DNA from: Nymphaea colorata
Lineage: Eukaryota > Streptophyta > Magnoliopsida > Nymphaeales > Nymphaeaceae
DNA length: 64,000 bases
Assembly (NCBI RefSeq): GCF_008831285.2
Contig: NC_045147.1
Coordinates: 20,650,581-20,714,580 of the forward strand
Reading direction: 5' to 3'
Positions 1 through 10,705 of the stretch are shown here, one piece after another (position 1 is the first letter of the stretch; every line of letters begins with the position of its first letter). A program made the translations under genes and the position numbers. The notes under the pieces were generated by a model that made no database searches, was not told where the DNA came from, and saw only the letters and a program-made list of their open reading frames with translations.

Positions 1-837
1 AAGAGAACAGGGTGTGGTCGGTGGATGTGAACAAAGGAATTTAAATTGGTTTGGATTCTGATTCATATTCGACGGATTTAAGATCCATTTGATTTGAATC
101 ATCATTTTCTTGATATTGCATATTGCTAATGAAAAATCACCAAAATACATGGAACCTTCCTTTTTTCTTTTTTTTTTTTTAGGGGCTCATATAAACCTCA
201 CATTGGCCTAATAATGATCTCACATCTTCTTAGAGAGATGGATGATAACACCAATTAGCAGTAAAAATGCAATTTAAAAGAAATTTGGGAGATGACTGGA
301 TCTGATTTGGAACACAATAGGACCCGAATCATGATGGGATCCGATCCACTTTCACAAGAGACGGTTTCCCAGTCTCTGGAAAACCCTAGAAGGACGTTTT
401 GGTAAATTGACACAGAGAAGCCCCAGAGCGAGCTTGACCCGCTGCCCGGATTTCCTCCTCCCCAAGACATTTCAAACTCTGCTGCCGCCTTCTAGTTCTC
501 CCCTCATTTCTCGCTCTCTCTCTCTCTTTCTCTCTCTCTCAGACGAAGATATAATCTGGAACTTCCACGTTTTTCTCAGACCTTTCCTCTTCGTTACACT
601 ACGAACACTTCATCGTCTCTTTTCTTGTTCTTGTTGCTGTTCTTCTTCTTCTTCTTCTTTTTCTTTTTGTGATATTCTTTTTCCTCTCCTCCTCCTCCTC
701 CTCCTCCTCCTTCTTGGTCTTTGGCGTCCTAGTTAGAGGCGCATATAACCTCAGAGACGTTTAGTGAGGCGATTTCCCTTTTGCTTCCCGCCTTCCCCAC
801 GTTCGTCTTGCCGGAAGGAAAGACTGACGACGTAAAA
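1..837 (+). other. Upstream region and 5' leader of the 838-7124 gene
   Basis: No gene is seen here. The first ~130 bases are AT-rich, with GGATTTGATT/GATTTGAATC wording shared with the hAT-like MITE at 8175-8559, so they may be the end of a similar element. From about 390 the sequence becomes pyrimidine-rich and looks like promoter and transcribed leader. The open frame 407-736 inside it is low-complexity Ser/Phe/Leu and is not believed to be a protein. Confidence 0.5.
512..712 (+). repeat. Pyrimidine microsatellites in leader: (CT)n, (TTC)n, (CTC)n
   Basis: Three simple tracts lie in a row: CT repeats at about 512-542, TTC repeats at about 641-660 and CTC/TCC repeats at about 683-710. CT- and CTT-rich 5' leaders are common in plant genes. 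The position directly before the ATG at 838 suggests that these are transcribed. Confidence 0.7.
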
Positions 838-3800
838 ATGCCTACGTTCAGCACTATTGCGCTGGAGAATCTGCTCGAGCCGGACGTCACTCGGCCTACC
901 AAACAGAAAGACTTGAAGCCCATGTTCCAAATTCGGCGGCAGCCAGAAAAGGAAACGCAGAAGAGCGCGGGTTATCGTGTGAAGAGGCCACAGCACGTGT
1001 ACTTCTGCCCCGCCCTCTATACCACGCCTGAGCCCACCCCGATTCCTGACCCGCCCTCTTCCTTCTCGCCATCCCCCTACGTGATCAACTACAAGCGGCG
1101 GGAACCCCTTCCACAGAAGACCGATGGTCCGGTGGCCGGATTAGGTGGGCCGGTGGGTTCTGAAAAGAACGCGGTGTTTGGGGACGTGGGAGATCTAGGT
1201 GCTGGTTCGATGACGGAGGATGATGGTTCAGAGGCCCGGAAGAGGAATGATGATGGTGGTGAGAGTGCGGTTGAATTGGACAGAAATGTTGAGATTGGTG
1301 TAGAGGAGGGGTTTGTGATAGACGATCTGCCGGCTGCCCGTGAGGAGGATCCCTTAGGGGGGAGGGTTGATGCAGAAAATGAATGTGCGCATTCTCCTTT
1401 AGTTTGCCAGACCGAGTTCTTTGATGCCAACGATGGTAATCTCTCTCTCTCCCTCTCTCGTCTGACAAGAATTTCGCGATTATGTTTTTTGGATTTGTTG
1501 ATTAAGTATGTTTAACAAAATGGAATTTGATAACTGGTTCTTTGGGTGATTGTTTGCTGAAAATAGTTAGTCGTGCTAATTTGACGAAAATGCAAAGACA
1601 TGGAAGTCCTTTTTTATCATGTTATTTCAGTTAGTTATTTATTGAAATAGTTAGTTGTGCTAATCCGGTGGAAATATGAAGACATGGAATTGTTTTTTAT
1701 CATGGGTTTTTAGGTAATTACTTATTGAAAATAGTTCATTACCCTAATAAGGTGGAAAAGGTGGAAGTATTTCGTTTGCTTGGTTATGTCTCCTAATTAC
1801 TAACTGACTGATTAGATTGCATATTATTTTTAAGAACCCCTATTCTCTCTGGCGACTAGCTGGTTCACATTTCTTTCTTTTCTTCATCTCCATATGTTAC
1901 TTGCATTTGCCTATGCTGCGTAGAAATCTTGCGCAGCGGAATTTCGTTGATATGTTAAATCTCGTGCCTATGGTCCTCATTTCGAAGAAAGTGCCTGTTT
2001 TGATTTTTTTTTTTTTTAATTGGGCAACTCAAGATGGGACCCCATACAGCGGCTGTAAAAGCTGCCCTATGCAGCGGAAACCTCGGTGAGATTAATTTTG
2101 GGGTAAACTAGAAGTTTTATTTCTAGAAACCCTATGGAAAAATTACATCCACATACAATAGGAAAAGTAAAAATAAAAATCGGTATAGAGTCTCCAACGC
2201 TGTGCCACCAATATGTGCCACGAAGAATGAAATACTTGATATTTAATAGACTTTATGGGGTCAGGACGAGGAGTATGCTTGTGCATATTTACAATATGTT
2301 GCTTAAGGAGTACTGACTCGTTGGGATGTTAATCACCTGAATATAACTGCACCCTCGAAGCTGCTGCAATTTGCATGTGTCAATTGTTTAAAACGTCATA
2401 TGGCAAGGATATAATTTCTCCATGGACAGTGTCTGCTATAAGAAAGACCAACTCTTCATGGATTCGCAAATTGTCGATATCGGGGGTAGTTGATTCCCAT
2501 ATGAAAGGAAAGTTTCTTCACCCCACCACGTGCCATCAATCGTTCCTGCAAGCTGGCAGATGTATTTTCTAATGAAATCTACTTACTGTCCATGACTATA
2601 AGGTCAAATAGGCACCACGTTTATCAAATGGGCTTGATGAGAGCAACAGCTTGTCCTTCTGGTGAAGTAGAATCATTCAAACAGATGGATTTGTTTTGGA
2701 GTAAACTTGAGCAGCATTAGTGTCAAGACGTTGCCTGGCATCAAATATGTTTCTGTTCAAACATTTCAATTCTATTGTATGTGAATTACAACTAGTGATA
2801 ATAAGCTTCAGTATGTCAGCTTAACGGAAACCATTTTGTTAGCAATAGAATATGCTTTAAGGATTGAATAGTTTATGGTTATAGGTGCAAATGTGCATCT
2901 GTCCATTTTTCAAGGCTAAGAAAACTGAACAAGTCAGCTTTAACACATTACGCGGAGCTTCAATATAGTTCAAACCAGAGCGCTGTCGGACGTGGTATTC
3001 TTAAATTCACATGCACAACTTGTTGCAATTTTCAAGTCTATGACGGGCAAAGTATGTGGGAGAAAACGTGTCGTGCGAATGCACTTCGGGAAAGGTTATT
3101 TTGTTCAAGTTCTTGCCACGATCTTGTTTCCACTGTCTAATGCGAGAACTGTGTCCTAAGCTGTAGACTAATCTGCATCCTCTGGTTGAGAAGGACCGGG
3201 AACACCAGGTCTGGCGATTGAAGACACCTCTGTCATGGAGCTGTTTAGGAATATGCTTGATAACTTTATGGGAAGTGGTCCCAGAAAATATTTAGTGGCC
3301 GGGAGGAGGACGTCAAAGTCCCGTCATTCTAAATCCCAAGCTTTCTTGGTGGTTGGGAAAGTAACACCTTCCCGTCAATAGAAGTTAGCTATTTTTGACT
3401 TTCCTATTTGGCCTTGAAAATTAATAGGAATTTTATTTATGAGGCAGAATCTTTCCACCTGTTTTCCTTGTGTACTTCGTCAATGGTATAAACACATGGA
3501 GGAAGTGCCAAGATTTTTACCTAAAGCAGAGCTGGCTGTTAGAACGTTAAGATCAAGATCTTATAAATATATTATTCATGTTGCAATGATTTATTTCTTG
3601 CTCCGGTGCGATATGGTTGCAATTTGGGTGACCTTGAATTATTTTGTTAACGAAGGTTTTAGCATAAAAGAGCTATAGAGCTTTTAGATCAATAATTTTG
3701 CAGTTTCTCCAGAGAAAATGGTCATTTTTTAGTAAGGTACGGTTTCACTTCGGGCTATATTGCAGTGCTTCCTCAACATACATGCTGGGCTCTTTTACGT

Positions 3801-6800
3801 AAGAAACTGTCCCAAGTCCTTTTAGTATCCTGATAGATGGTTGGCTGTTCCATGCCTATTTTGCACCATTTAGTTGCTTGTCTGAGAGTTGCTTTTCGTG
3901 AAAACGATGCCGCTGAATGTTGCCCCTTATGTTCACTGTGCTTGGTAGAGTTGATATATCGTGAAACTCAAATTATGTTCCTTTGTTTATTTGCTTCTAA
4001 TGATGGTAATATCCAGACCAAATCTTTGGGTGATCATAATCTTTGTTAGTGATAAGATAAGAAATTATATAAACCAATTGGCAGGATTCCCTTTCATGAG
4101 ACATACCCAGGTGATATAAGATAAGCTGATATTTCTGACAGCTTTTAAGGAGCTCTTTATCTGTTATTAGTCTTTATGATTTGCATTTTGTTGGTAACCT
4201 AACTTTTGCGCTGAAAATTCAGTGCAAAGAAGGAATTAAAGTGGAACGAACCTGTTTTACCCTCGACCTGTAAAATTCATGTTAGTTTCTGAACCAGTCA
4301 ATAAGAACTTAAAATTTGGATGCACTCGAAATTGTTCTGTTGCTTGAGGAGTAAGTAAGAAGCAGTTTAACGTTTCACATTTCTATAATTTCTAAACTTG
4401 CTTTTTGGTGTTATTTGTTGCAGTCTCTTTCAGTGTGCTTAGATTGAACCATCAACGTGAGATTAAGAATTGAGATATCTTTATTGTAGAATGTGAAGTA
4501 TAGGCTAAGGAGCTTGTTTTGGTGTAAAATTTATTGAGACTCACCGTATAATCAATTCATTGTGCAGAAAAATAGCCTCTGATGAGATTGTACTGTCACT
4601 GTACACTGAGATGAAATCATGCAACTGCTGTCATAGTGTATTTGATTATGTAGGTTCTTAATTGTGAAGTATGTTAAGCACATTGCATGATTGGATTTAT
4701 GTAATCCAAAATTGAATTAACCTTGTCTTGTCCACTTGTAATATGGATATATCTCTGAGTGCATCTTCTGGCAGCTGGTGCAATTATTATGGTTTGCCTC
4801 TGAAAATGCAAACGGTTTTGAAGTTTTTATGAAAACTGGTGCGGGTACGGGGATACGGGTACGGACACATCAATTTTTAAAATTTTCGGACAAGCAGACA
4901 CGGCAAAATTTATATTTTAAAAAATGGTAAAATTAATAGTTCACTCTTACAATCTCGTAAGAAAGTTTGTTTTATCACAAAAGTGCTGAGTATTTGAAAG
5001 GATTGTTCATGGAAATAATTGGATGCATCAGAAAAAATTGATAAATAAAAAAAAATTAAATTAATGACTTTTATTTTTTGGCGTGTCCCAGCCGTGTCCC
5101 TTGTCCGGATCCGTGTGTCCAAATGTTGACAAGGATATGCGGGCTAATTTGCCGTGTCCGTGTGACATAGCATGCGCAACCTCTAAAGTGCTAATAAAAA
5201 CACACTCAAGTTTCACGTTTCTGGCTTTCTGCCATTTAAATCCTGAATTACATATAAAAGTGGCAGTTCAATGAAAGAAATTTAAAGCTAATGTTTGTTA
5301 CTTTGTTATACCTGCAAAAGATGAGTGCCTTTTTGACAGTTAAGCATATGCTTGCAGTTTGCCAGTATGCCAGGTTTCCCTTTTTGGAGCATCTTTATTT
5401 TCCATAAATTCTAGAGCTACAGTATTTCTTGCGACTCCATTTTTGTATTTGTAGGCCAAAATATCTTACATTGCTGCTGCATTGATGATGTGGCCTGCAG
5501 AATTTTCCAGGGATGGTTCACCATCCAAAGGATCCCCATTTTTCCATCCAGGCCTACTAGCTGAACTTGATGCTCTTAGATTGGACCTGTCATTGGAAGT
5601 TGAGAAGCGAAAGAAGGCAGAAGAAGCTATCGAGCACATGCATGCTCAGTGGAAGAGGATTGCCAAGCAGTTGTCTCAAGTAGGTTTTGCATTTCCTATC
5701 CCTGATGAGTCTGGAAATTTTATACAAGGGAACGATGGCATCGAGTTGTTGCTCCAGCAAATTGCTGTTGCAAGGCTTGTTGCTGAGGCTGTTGGAAGGG
5801 GTGTTGCTCGTGCTGAAGCTGGAGCAGCAGCTGAGGCCCTTATTAATGCCAAAAATGTGGAAATTGCAAGGCTTCGTGATAGACTACAGTATTATGAAGC
5901 TGTGAATCATGAAATGACACAGAGAAATTTGGAGAACTTCGGTATGTCTTTTGTACTCCAGATTTTATGCTTTACTGTTGACAGTTTTTTTTTTTTTTGG
6001 ACGTACTTTACAGTTTGATGTGCTAGTTCTTTTGAAATCCTTTTACAACATAGAAAGTTGTTCAAGAGCCTCTCTGAATCAAACCCTGTAGAAGGTAAGG
6101 CCTCCCACCTTTTACTAAAGTCAAAAAACAAAATTGCTAAACAAATTAGGACCCGAAAACTAGAAACAAGTTATCTAGTATGTAAATGTTAGTAAGCATA
6201 GCAACAACCTCAAAAGAAGGGTTGATTCGAAGAATAGAAAACCTGTGCCGAAGACGCCTCACATTAGCAAAAGCACAGCAAAAAACTACCATATCTTCTA
6301 GGTATCCTTTTAGCCAATTTAGCCATTTCTTATTATCTGAGACATTGAAGAAATTCATTTGGGCAGAATCTACATAGGAGCTCAACACCTCTTCAAGCAA
6401 GGTTGATTCAGCCCTATTTCAAAAGGGGAAAAGTAGCGCACATTGAATTGGACCTGCCCATTGACCCCCTTCTGAACTGCAGCAACTGCTGTCCGAATAG
6501 CCTCCTTATGACCAGCCATCAGCTGAATGCATAGGTCTTTGTCATGGACCCTTAGCCATTGGTCCACAATAAAACCACTATGTAGCCATCACTTGAGCTC
6601 CCTATGGTTCGAGAAATTCACCCTAATTTTGGGAGAGAAACAGTCCCGACAAGTCAGCCAGATGCTAGAAGGCAAGTTATCAACGCTGGAGCTGTCCCCT
6701 TCGTGCAGTCTAGCGTTCAAAAGCCTTTCACTCTTGCACATACATACACACATACTCTTATGCTTCACTCTTTGGTATGCCAATTATGCTCTCCCACTTC

Positions 6801-7124
6801 AAGTTATCGCACACCTAATTTTTGTCCTGCTGTTGTCAAGTTTTTTGTTCATTGGCTGGTGGATGCATTGTGGGGTTTTTGCTAATTCGTTTCACTGAAA
6901 GCTGGTGCATGTGATGTCACTTTGCAGAGGCAGCTCGCAGATTTAGACAGAGGAGAAGGGTGGTAAAGAAATGGTTTTGGAGTTGTCTTGGGTTGTCAGT
7001 GTCGGTCGGAGCTTGCTTACTTGCCTACTCGTATCTACCTCACGTGGGTTCAAGATCATTAGCATCCACTGGTAGCTTGGCTGATTTGGAAACAAGCAAC
7101 CTGGAGAGCACGAGCGAGCCTTAG
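838..7124 (+). CDS. Coiled-coil protein with C-terminal transmembrane anchor, unrecognised plant family (3 exons)
   Basis: Exon model: 838-1435, 5501-5941 and 6928-7124, joining in phase to 411 codons. Each join has a GT donor and AG acceptor (G|GTAATC / TGCAG|AA; G|GTATGT / TTGCAG|AG). The N-terminal ~200 residues are Pro/acidic-rich and look disordered, starting MPTFSTIALENLLEP. Residues ~205-345 are Glu/Lys/Ala/Arg-rich and predicted helical coiled coil, including LDLSLEVEKRKKAEEAIEHM and an Ala-rich helix. A basic patch (RRFRQRRRVVKK, ~350-361) then precedes a hydrophobic segment at ~363-383 and a short polar tail. This is the layout of a tail-anchored membrane protein with its bulk in the cytosol. 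I chose ATG 838 because the frame upstream has no ATG. The exact second acceptor (5501 rather than 5455) is set by phase. I cannot name the family or function. Intron 1 is about 4.1 kb. Confidence 0.78.
4835..5180. repeat. Probable MITE-like element in intron 1
   Basis: The left end carries repeated GGGTACGG/GGACAC words and then AGACACGGCAAAATT. The right end carries CCGTGTCC words that read, on the other strand, as GGACACGGCAAATT. The middle is AT-rich. An inverted arrangement of a GC-rich end motif around an AT-rich core is typical of small non-autonomous DNA transposons. Exact ends and target duplications are not resolved. Confidence 0.45.
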
Positions 7125-9288
7125 CCCACTACCTAGCTGAATTTCGTCGATGATCCATTTCTGTATCTCATTGGGCGTCGAATTTACAGGTGAAGTGAAA
7201 CTGTTTTAGCGTGCTAACCTTAGGCAACCATTAACCAGCCAATGCTAACTGTTGGCAACAAAAGAGTCGTCGTCGTCTGTACAAGAAAGATACATTGATC
7301 CAGCAGCTCACTGTAAACTGAGTTGCAGACTGCCCTTTGCAGTCTCTGTTGTTTCATGTTGCTTACAGGAGGAAGAAGAAAAAATAGAATTCTTTCTCCA
7401 TTAATTCCTTGTCAATAGCAAATGATACGACAGAATTTAATCCATGTTAGAACAGTGCTCATCTTTTCTCTTGTCCTTTCCACTTTGTCCGCAGTCTTAC
7501 AAACTATACACTAAATAACTAATTACAATCAAGATGGTCGTTTCTCCGCTGCATCCTTTACCATGTAAGTTTTCAGGAATGAGCAACTATGGAACAACGA
7601 TATGTTTGGCTGGTGATCAGTTCTGCTCTCCGAGGCAGCTTCGGGCTGGTGAGATTAAATGAGATGGCAACATGATGGCAACATGTTTGGCGATTCTTCT
7701 TTCTGTCGCTGTTCGAGAACGCTATAAACCTTTTAAACCCGACTCGTGAAAGGGTTGAGCCATGGGAAGCTGATGAATATGTGGATCAGACAACAATAGG
7801 AGAAGTTTGATATTGAACCAAAACTCGAATTCTTTAGCAGCTAGCCTATATCTATTATTGATTGTGGAGTTACACCATAAGACTTGCTCTTATACCTACC
7901 TACTACCATTATCTTTATACTTTTTATCGACTATGCTCAAGGCTGAACATAGCAATTTGATCGAGGGATGTCAACATATCATATTCGAAACAGAGTTATT
8001 CCTCACCGTATTTGATTTATCAGATATTCAAGTTTTTTGGATTTGAATCTGAAAAACGCAAAATCTAATACTGTATGATCTAATTTCTTAATCTGCTTTT
8101 TTTTTTTTTGCATATTGACTTTTTTGAGTAGTTTGGTTGAATAGTTCGATCCTAATATGATCCCTTGACATCTTTAGGGATGCTAATATATCTAATTTTG
8201 GTCCGAATCAATGGATATATGGAGAAAATTTTAATATTTGATTAAGAAATCAGATTATATTCAGATTTGAGGGATGGCATCTATTCAGATTTAGACTTAG
8301 ATATACATAAACATCCGATTTGGATCTGATTATGATTTAGTTTTAAATGAATATCCTGTACGAAATGCTTTTATATTTTGAAAATCAGTAGGATTTGGAT
8401 TCAGACATGAATGTAAAAATCAGATTTGGATCAGATTGTGAAATCAAATTTTTGATTTATTTATTTGCATTCGAATCGAAATTCAAATATGTGAATATCC
8501 AAAAAATGGGATACAATTAGAGGTATATCTATTTTGAATCCGATCCATTGACATCCCTACTTACCACCAAATGGGTGATAATTGAAGGGTTGCCACAATT
8601 GAGACGCATAATTAATCAACTTATTTTCTGATCCAAATCCAACTCCAGTCAGTATTTTGGGTTGGATCCGTCAACTTTCCCATCCATGGTCTGACCCGAT
8701 CCATTATTAAATAATGGAAAAACAAGATCGAGGTTTGGACCTGACGTAATTCGTGATTTAACTCACGCACCCTCGCAAAGTCGTTTTCGTCTCCCATTCT
8801 GATTGGTCGGCCTCCACCTAACACAACTCCAACATCAAACCTAACCAAAATACAAGAACCTACAAATCCAAACTTTCCATTGCTTCAGAAAAAGCTAACT
8901 CAAGGAGATGGATTTCAGGCGAAAAGTCCAAATTGCCTCTGGAATTTCCATTCCCTTACGAGGAAAAAGCCACTCGTATGCCCAAAAGAAAACATTGGGC
9001 AGAGGCAACTTGGAACAACTTGATATTCCAAATAAAAGGAAATCAAACAACAACAAGGCTTAATGGCGTTCCGGTAAATGAGGGTGAAAATTGGGACCAT
9101 CTTGAGTGCAAAGAATTAATTACTAATTAGTAAGCAGATTTAGCACATAATCTAAGATTAAGAGGAGTCAAAGGGCCAACAGATTTTGAAAAATCTCGGG
9201 AATGTCCTCCTACTTGCTCACGCGCTTCCCACCTACCACCTTCCTTCCGTTCCCGCTTCCCCCTCAACCCTTCGCCCGCGGCTGCAGA
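7125..9288. other. Intergenic spacer, no gene seen
   Basis: This holds the 3' UTR of the upstream gene (probably to about 7450) and then AT-rich sequence. A GAGGGATGTCAAC motif near 7964 and the complete-looking element at 8175-8559 mark MITE insertions. The last ~400 bases grade into the promoter of the dehydratase gene. No open frame in the spacer resembles a known protein. Confidence 0.6.
8175..8559. mobile_element. hAT-like MITE, about 385 bp
   Basis: The left end reads TAGGGATGCTAAT and the right end, on the other strand, TAGGGATGTCAAT. These form imperfect terminal inverted repeats of the YAGGGNTG type known for hAT elements. The interior is AT-rich and noncoding, full of GATTTGGAT/GAATCCGAT words. 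No clear 8-bp target duplication remains, so it is probably old. Similar wording occurs at 1-130, near 7964 and at about 41800-42160. Confidence 0.55.
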
Positions 9289-9297
9289 TATAAATAG
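9289..9297 (+). promoter_or_regulatory. TATA box of the dehydratase gene
   Basis: TATAAATAG sits in a GC-rich setting about 260 bases before the ATG at 9557. Transcription would start near 9320-9330, giving a leader of about 230 bases with no obvious intron. Confidence 0.7.
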
Positions 9298-9556
9298 TAG
9301 ACGCTGCTTCCGGAGAGGGTCATGCCAGAGATCCATTCGATCTCTGTGCATCGCTTCGGTGGTACCTCATCGTGCCTTCTCTCTCTCCCACCACTTTGAC
9401 GCTCCGCGGCCGGAAGTCCAACTCCGTAAGGGGAGGTTCTTGTCCGGACTCGGCGGCGGAGCGGCTGGAACGTCGGTCCTCGCAAATCGGATTTTCTTTC
9501 CGTTTTGATTTCTACCGGCGTTTGTTAGAGTATTTTCTTTTGAAACTGGCGTTTTT

Positions 9557-10705
9557 ATGGCACTAAGGGTTCCGATCCCGGCCGGAACTGGACCCGGTGA
9601 TCGTAAGGTTTCCTCCGGCCAGGTCAGATCCGCCCGGCCCGCGAGTGTTAGGGCGTCCTCCGCAGGCGCAAGCGGTGTGAAGCAGAGAAGCTTCTCGCCG
9701 GTGAAGGAACAGGCCGCCTTCGCGACGCATTTGGGCTTGGAAATGACGGTCCTGGAGCTCGAGCGGCTCTACAGTGCCGTGGATCCGGCGCTTCGTAGCG
9801 CCGGACCGGGCAGTCCCGCCGGTTTCGGGTCCTCCGGTAGGCCCGTGCGCGTCGCGTACCAAGGCACTCGGGGGTCTTACTGCCAGGAGGCCGCGATGAG
9901 CGCGTTCGCCACGTGCGACGCCTTCCCGTGTTACCAGATGGAGGACGCATTCCAGGCGCTTCTGGAGAAGACCGCCGACCGGGCCGTCATCCCCTTCGAG
10001 AACTCCGTCGACGGAGTAATTTACCGGAACCTCGATCTCCTCCTCCGCCACAACGTCAGCATTGTCGGCGAGCTTCTCGTCCCCGTGAACCACTGCCTAC
10101 TCGCCGCCCCGGGAACCTCCCTCTCTGGCCTGAGGCGGATCGCAAGCCACCCCCAGGCTCTCAGCCACTGCAGGTCCCGAATCGAGGAACTCGGCGTCGA
10201 GGTAGAGGAGGTCTCAAACTCGGCCGAGGCGGCCCGGTTCCTTTCGGAGAACCCGGTCTCCGATACGGCCGTCATCGGAAGCAAGATCGCTGCGAGGGAG
10301 TTCGGCCTGCACATCCTGGAGCAGAACTTCCAGGACCGGAACGAAAGCAACGTGAACCGATTCTTTCAGCTATCCCTCGACCCGGCTTTCCCTTCCCCTG
10401 GTACTCCAGGAGTCCGGAAGACTACCATCGCGTTCTCTCTCAAAAACGCCGTCTCGGACCTCTTTCGGGCGCTTTGGCCGTTTGAGAGCCGGAATATCCC
10501 GGTTACCAGCGTCCAGCATCGACCGAACCGGAAGAACCCTGTTCGCGTGGTGGGAGGGGGAAGCGAGACGGTTCGGTACTTCGACTATGTCTTCATCGTC
10601 GATCTGCAAGGTCGCGCGTCCGATCGTGCGGTCGAGAGGGCTCTCGAGCAGCTGAAAGAGATCACGGGCTTCCTTCGGGTTCTCGGCACCTATGCTTCCC
10701 GCTAA
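9557..10705 (+). CDS. ADT: Arogenate/prephenate dehydratase, intronless, with altered catalytic and ACT motifs
   Basis: 382 aa. Family role: dehydration and decarboxylation of arogenate (or prephenate) in plastid phenylalanine synthesis. Residues 1-~95 are Ser/Arg/Ala-rich and suit a plastid transit peptide. The dehydratase domain starts at VRVAYQGTRGSY (97-108) and includes VIPFENSVDGVIYRN and SHPQALSHC (197-205). An ACT regulatory domain follows (~287-378), ending GFLRVLGTY. Oddities are seen directly. The usual NVTRF motif reads NVNRF, with Asn267 where the family's catalytic Thr stands. The ACT-domain ESRP motif reads QHRP (320-323), and the GALF-type motif reads SDLF. The frame is whole, with no stop, and is GC-rich beside AT-rich flanks. 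It is clearly of this family. Enzyme activity and Phe feedback are doubtful, and it may be a diverged or non-catalytic paralogue. Confidence 0.93.
   Translation: MALRVPIPAGTGPGDRKVSSGQVRSARPASVRASSAGASGVKQRSFSPVKEQAAFATHLGLEMTVLELERLYSAVDPALRSAGPGSPAGFGSSGRPVRVAYQGTRGSYCQEAAMSAFATCDAFPCYQMEDAFQALLEKTADRAVIPFENSVDGVIYRNLDLLLRHNVSIVGELLVPVNHCLLAAPGTSLSGLRRIASHPQALSHCRSRIEELGVEVEEVSNSAEAARFLSENPVSDTAVIGSKIAAREFGLHILEQNFQDRNESNVNRFFQLSLDPAFPSPGTPGVRKTTIAFSLKNAVSDLFRALWPFESRNIPVTSVQHRPNRKNPVRVVGGGSETVRYFDYVFIVDLQGRASDRAVERALEQLKEITGFLRVLGTYASR

Noticed and set aside
407-736. 109-codon plus-strand frame
   Set aside because: It consists of the CT/TTC/CTC microsatellites of the leader, giving Ser/Leu/Phe runs with no family resemblance.
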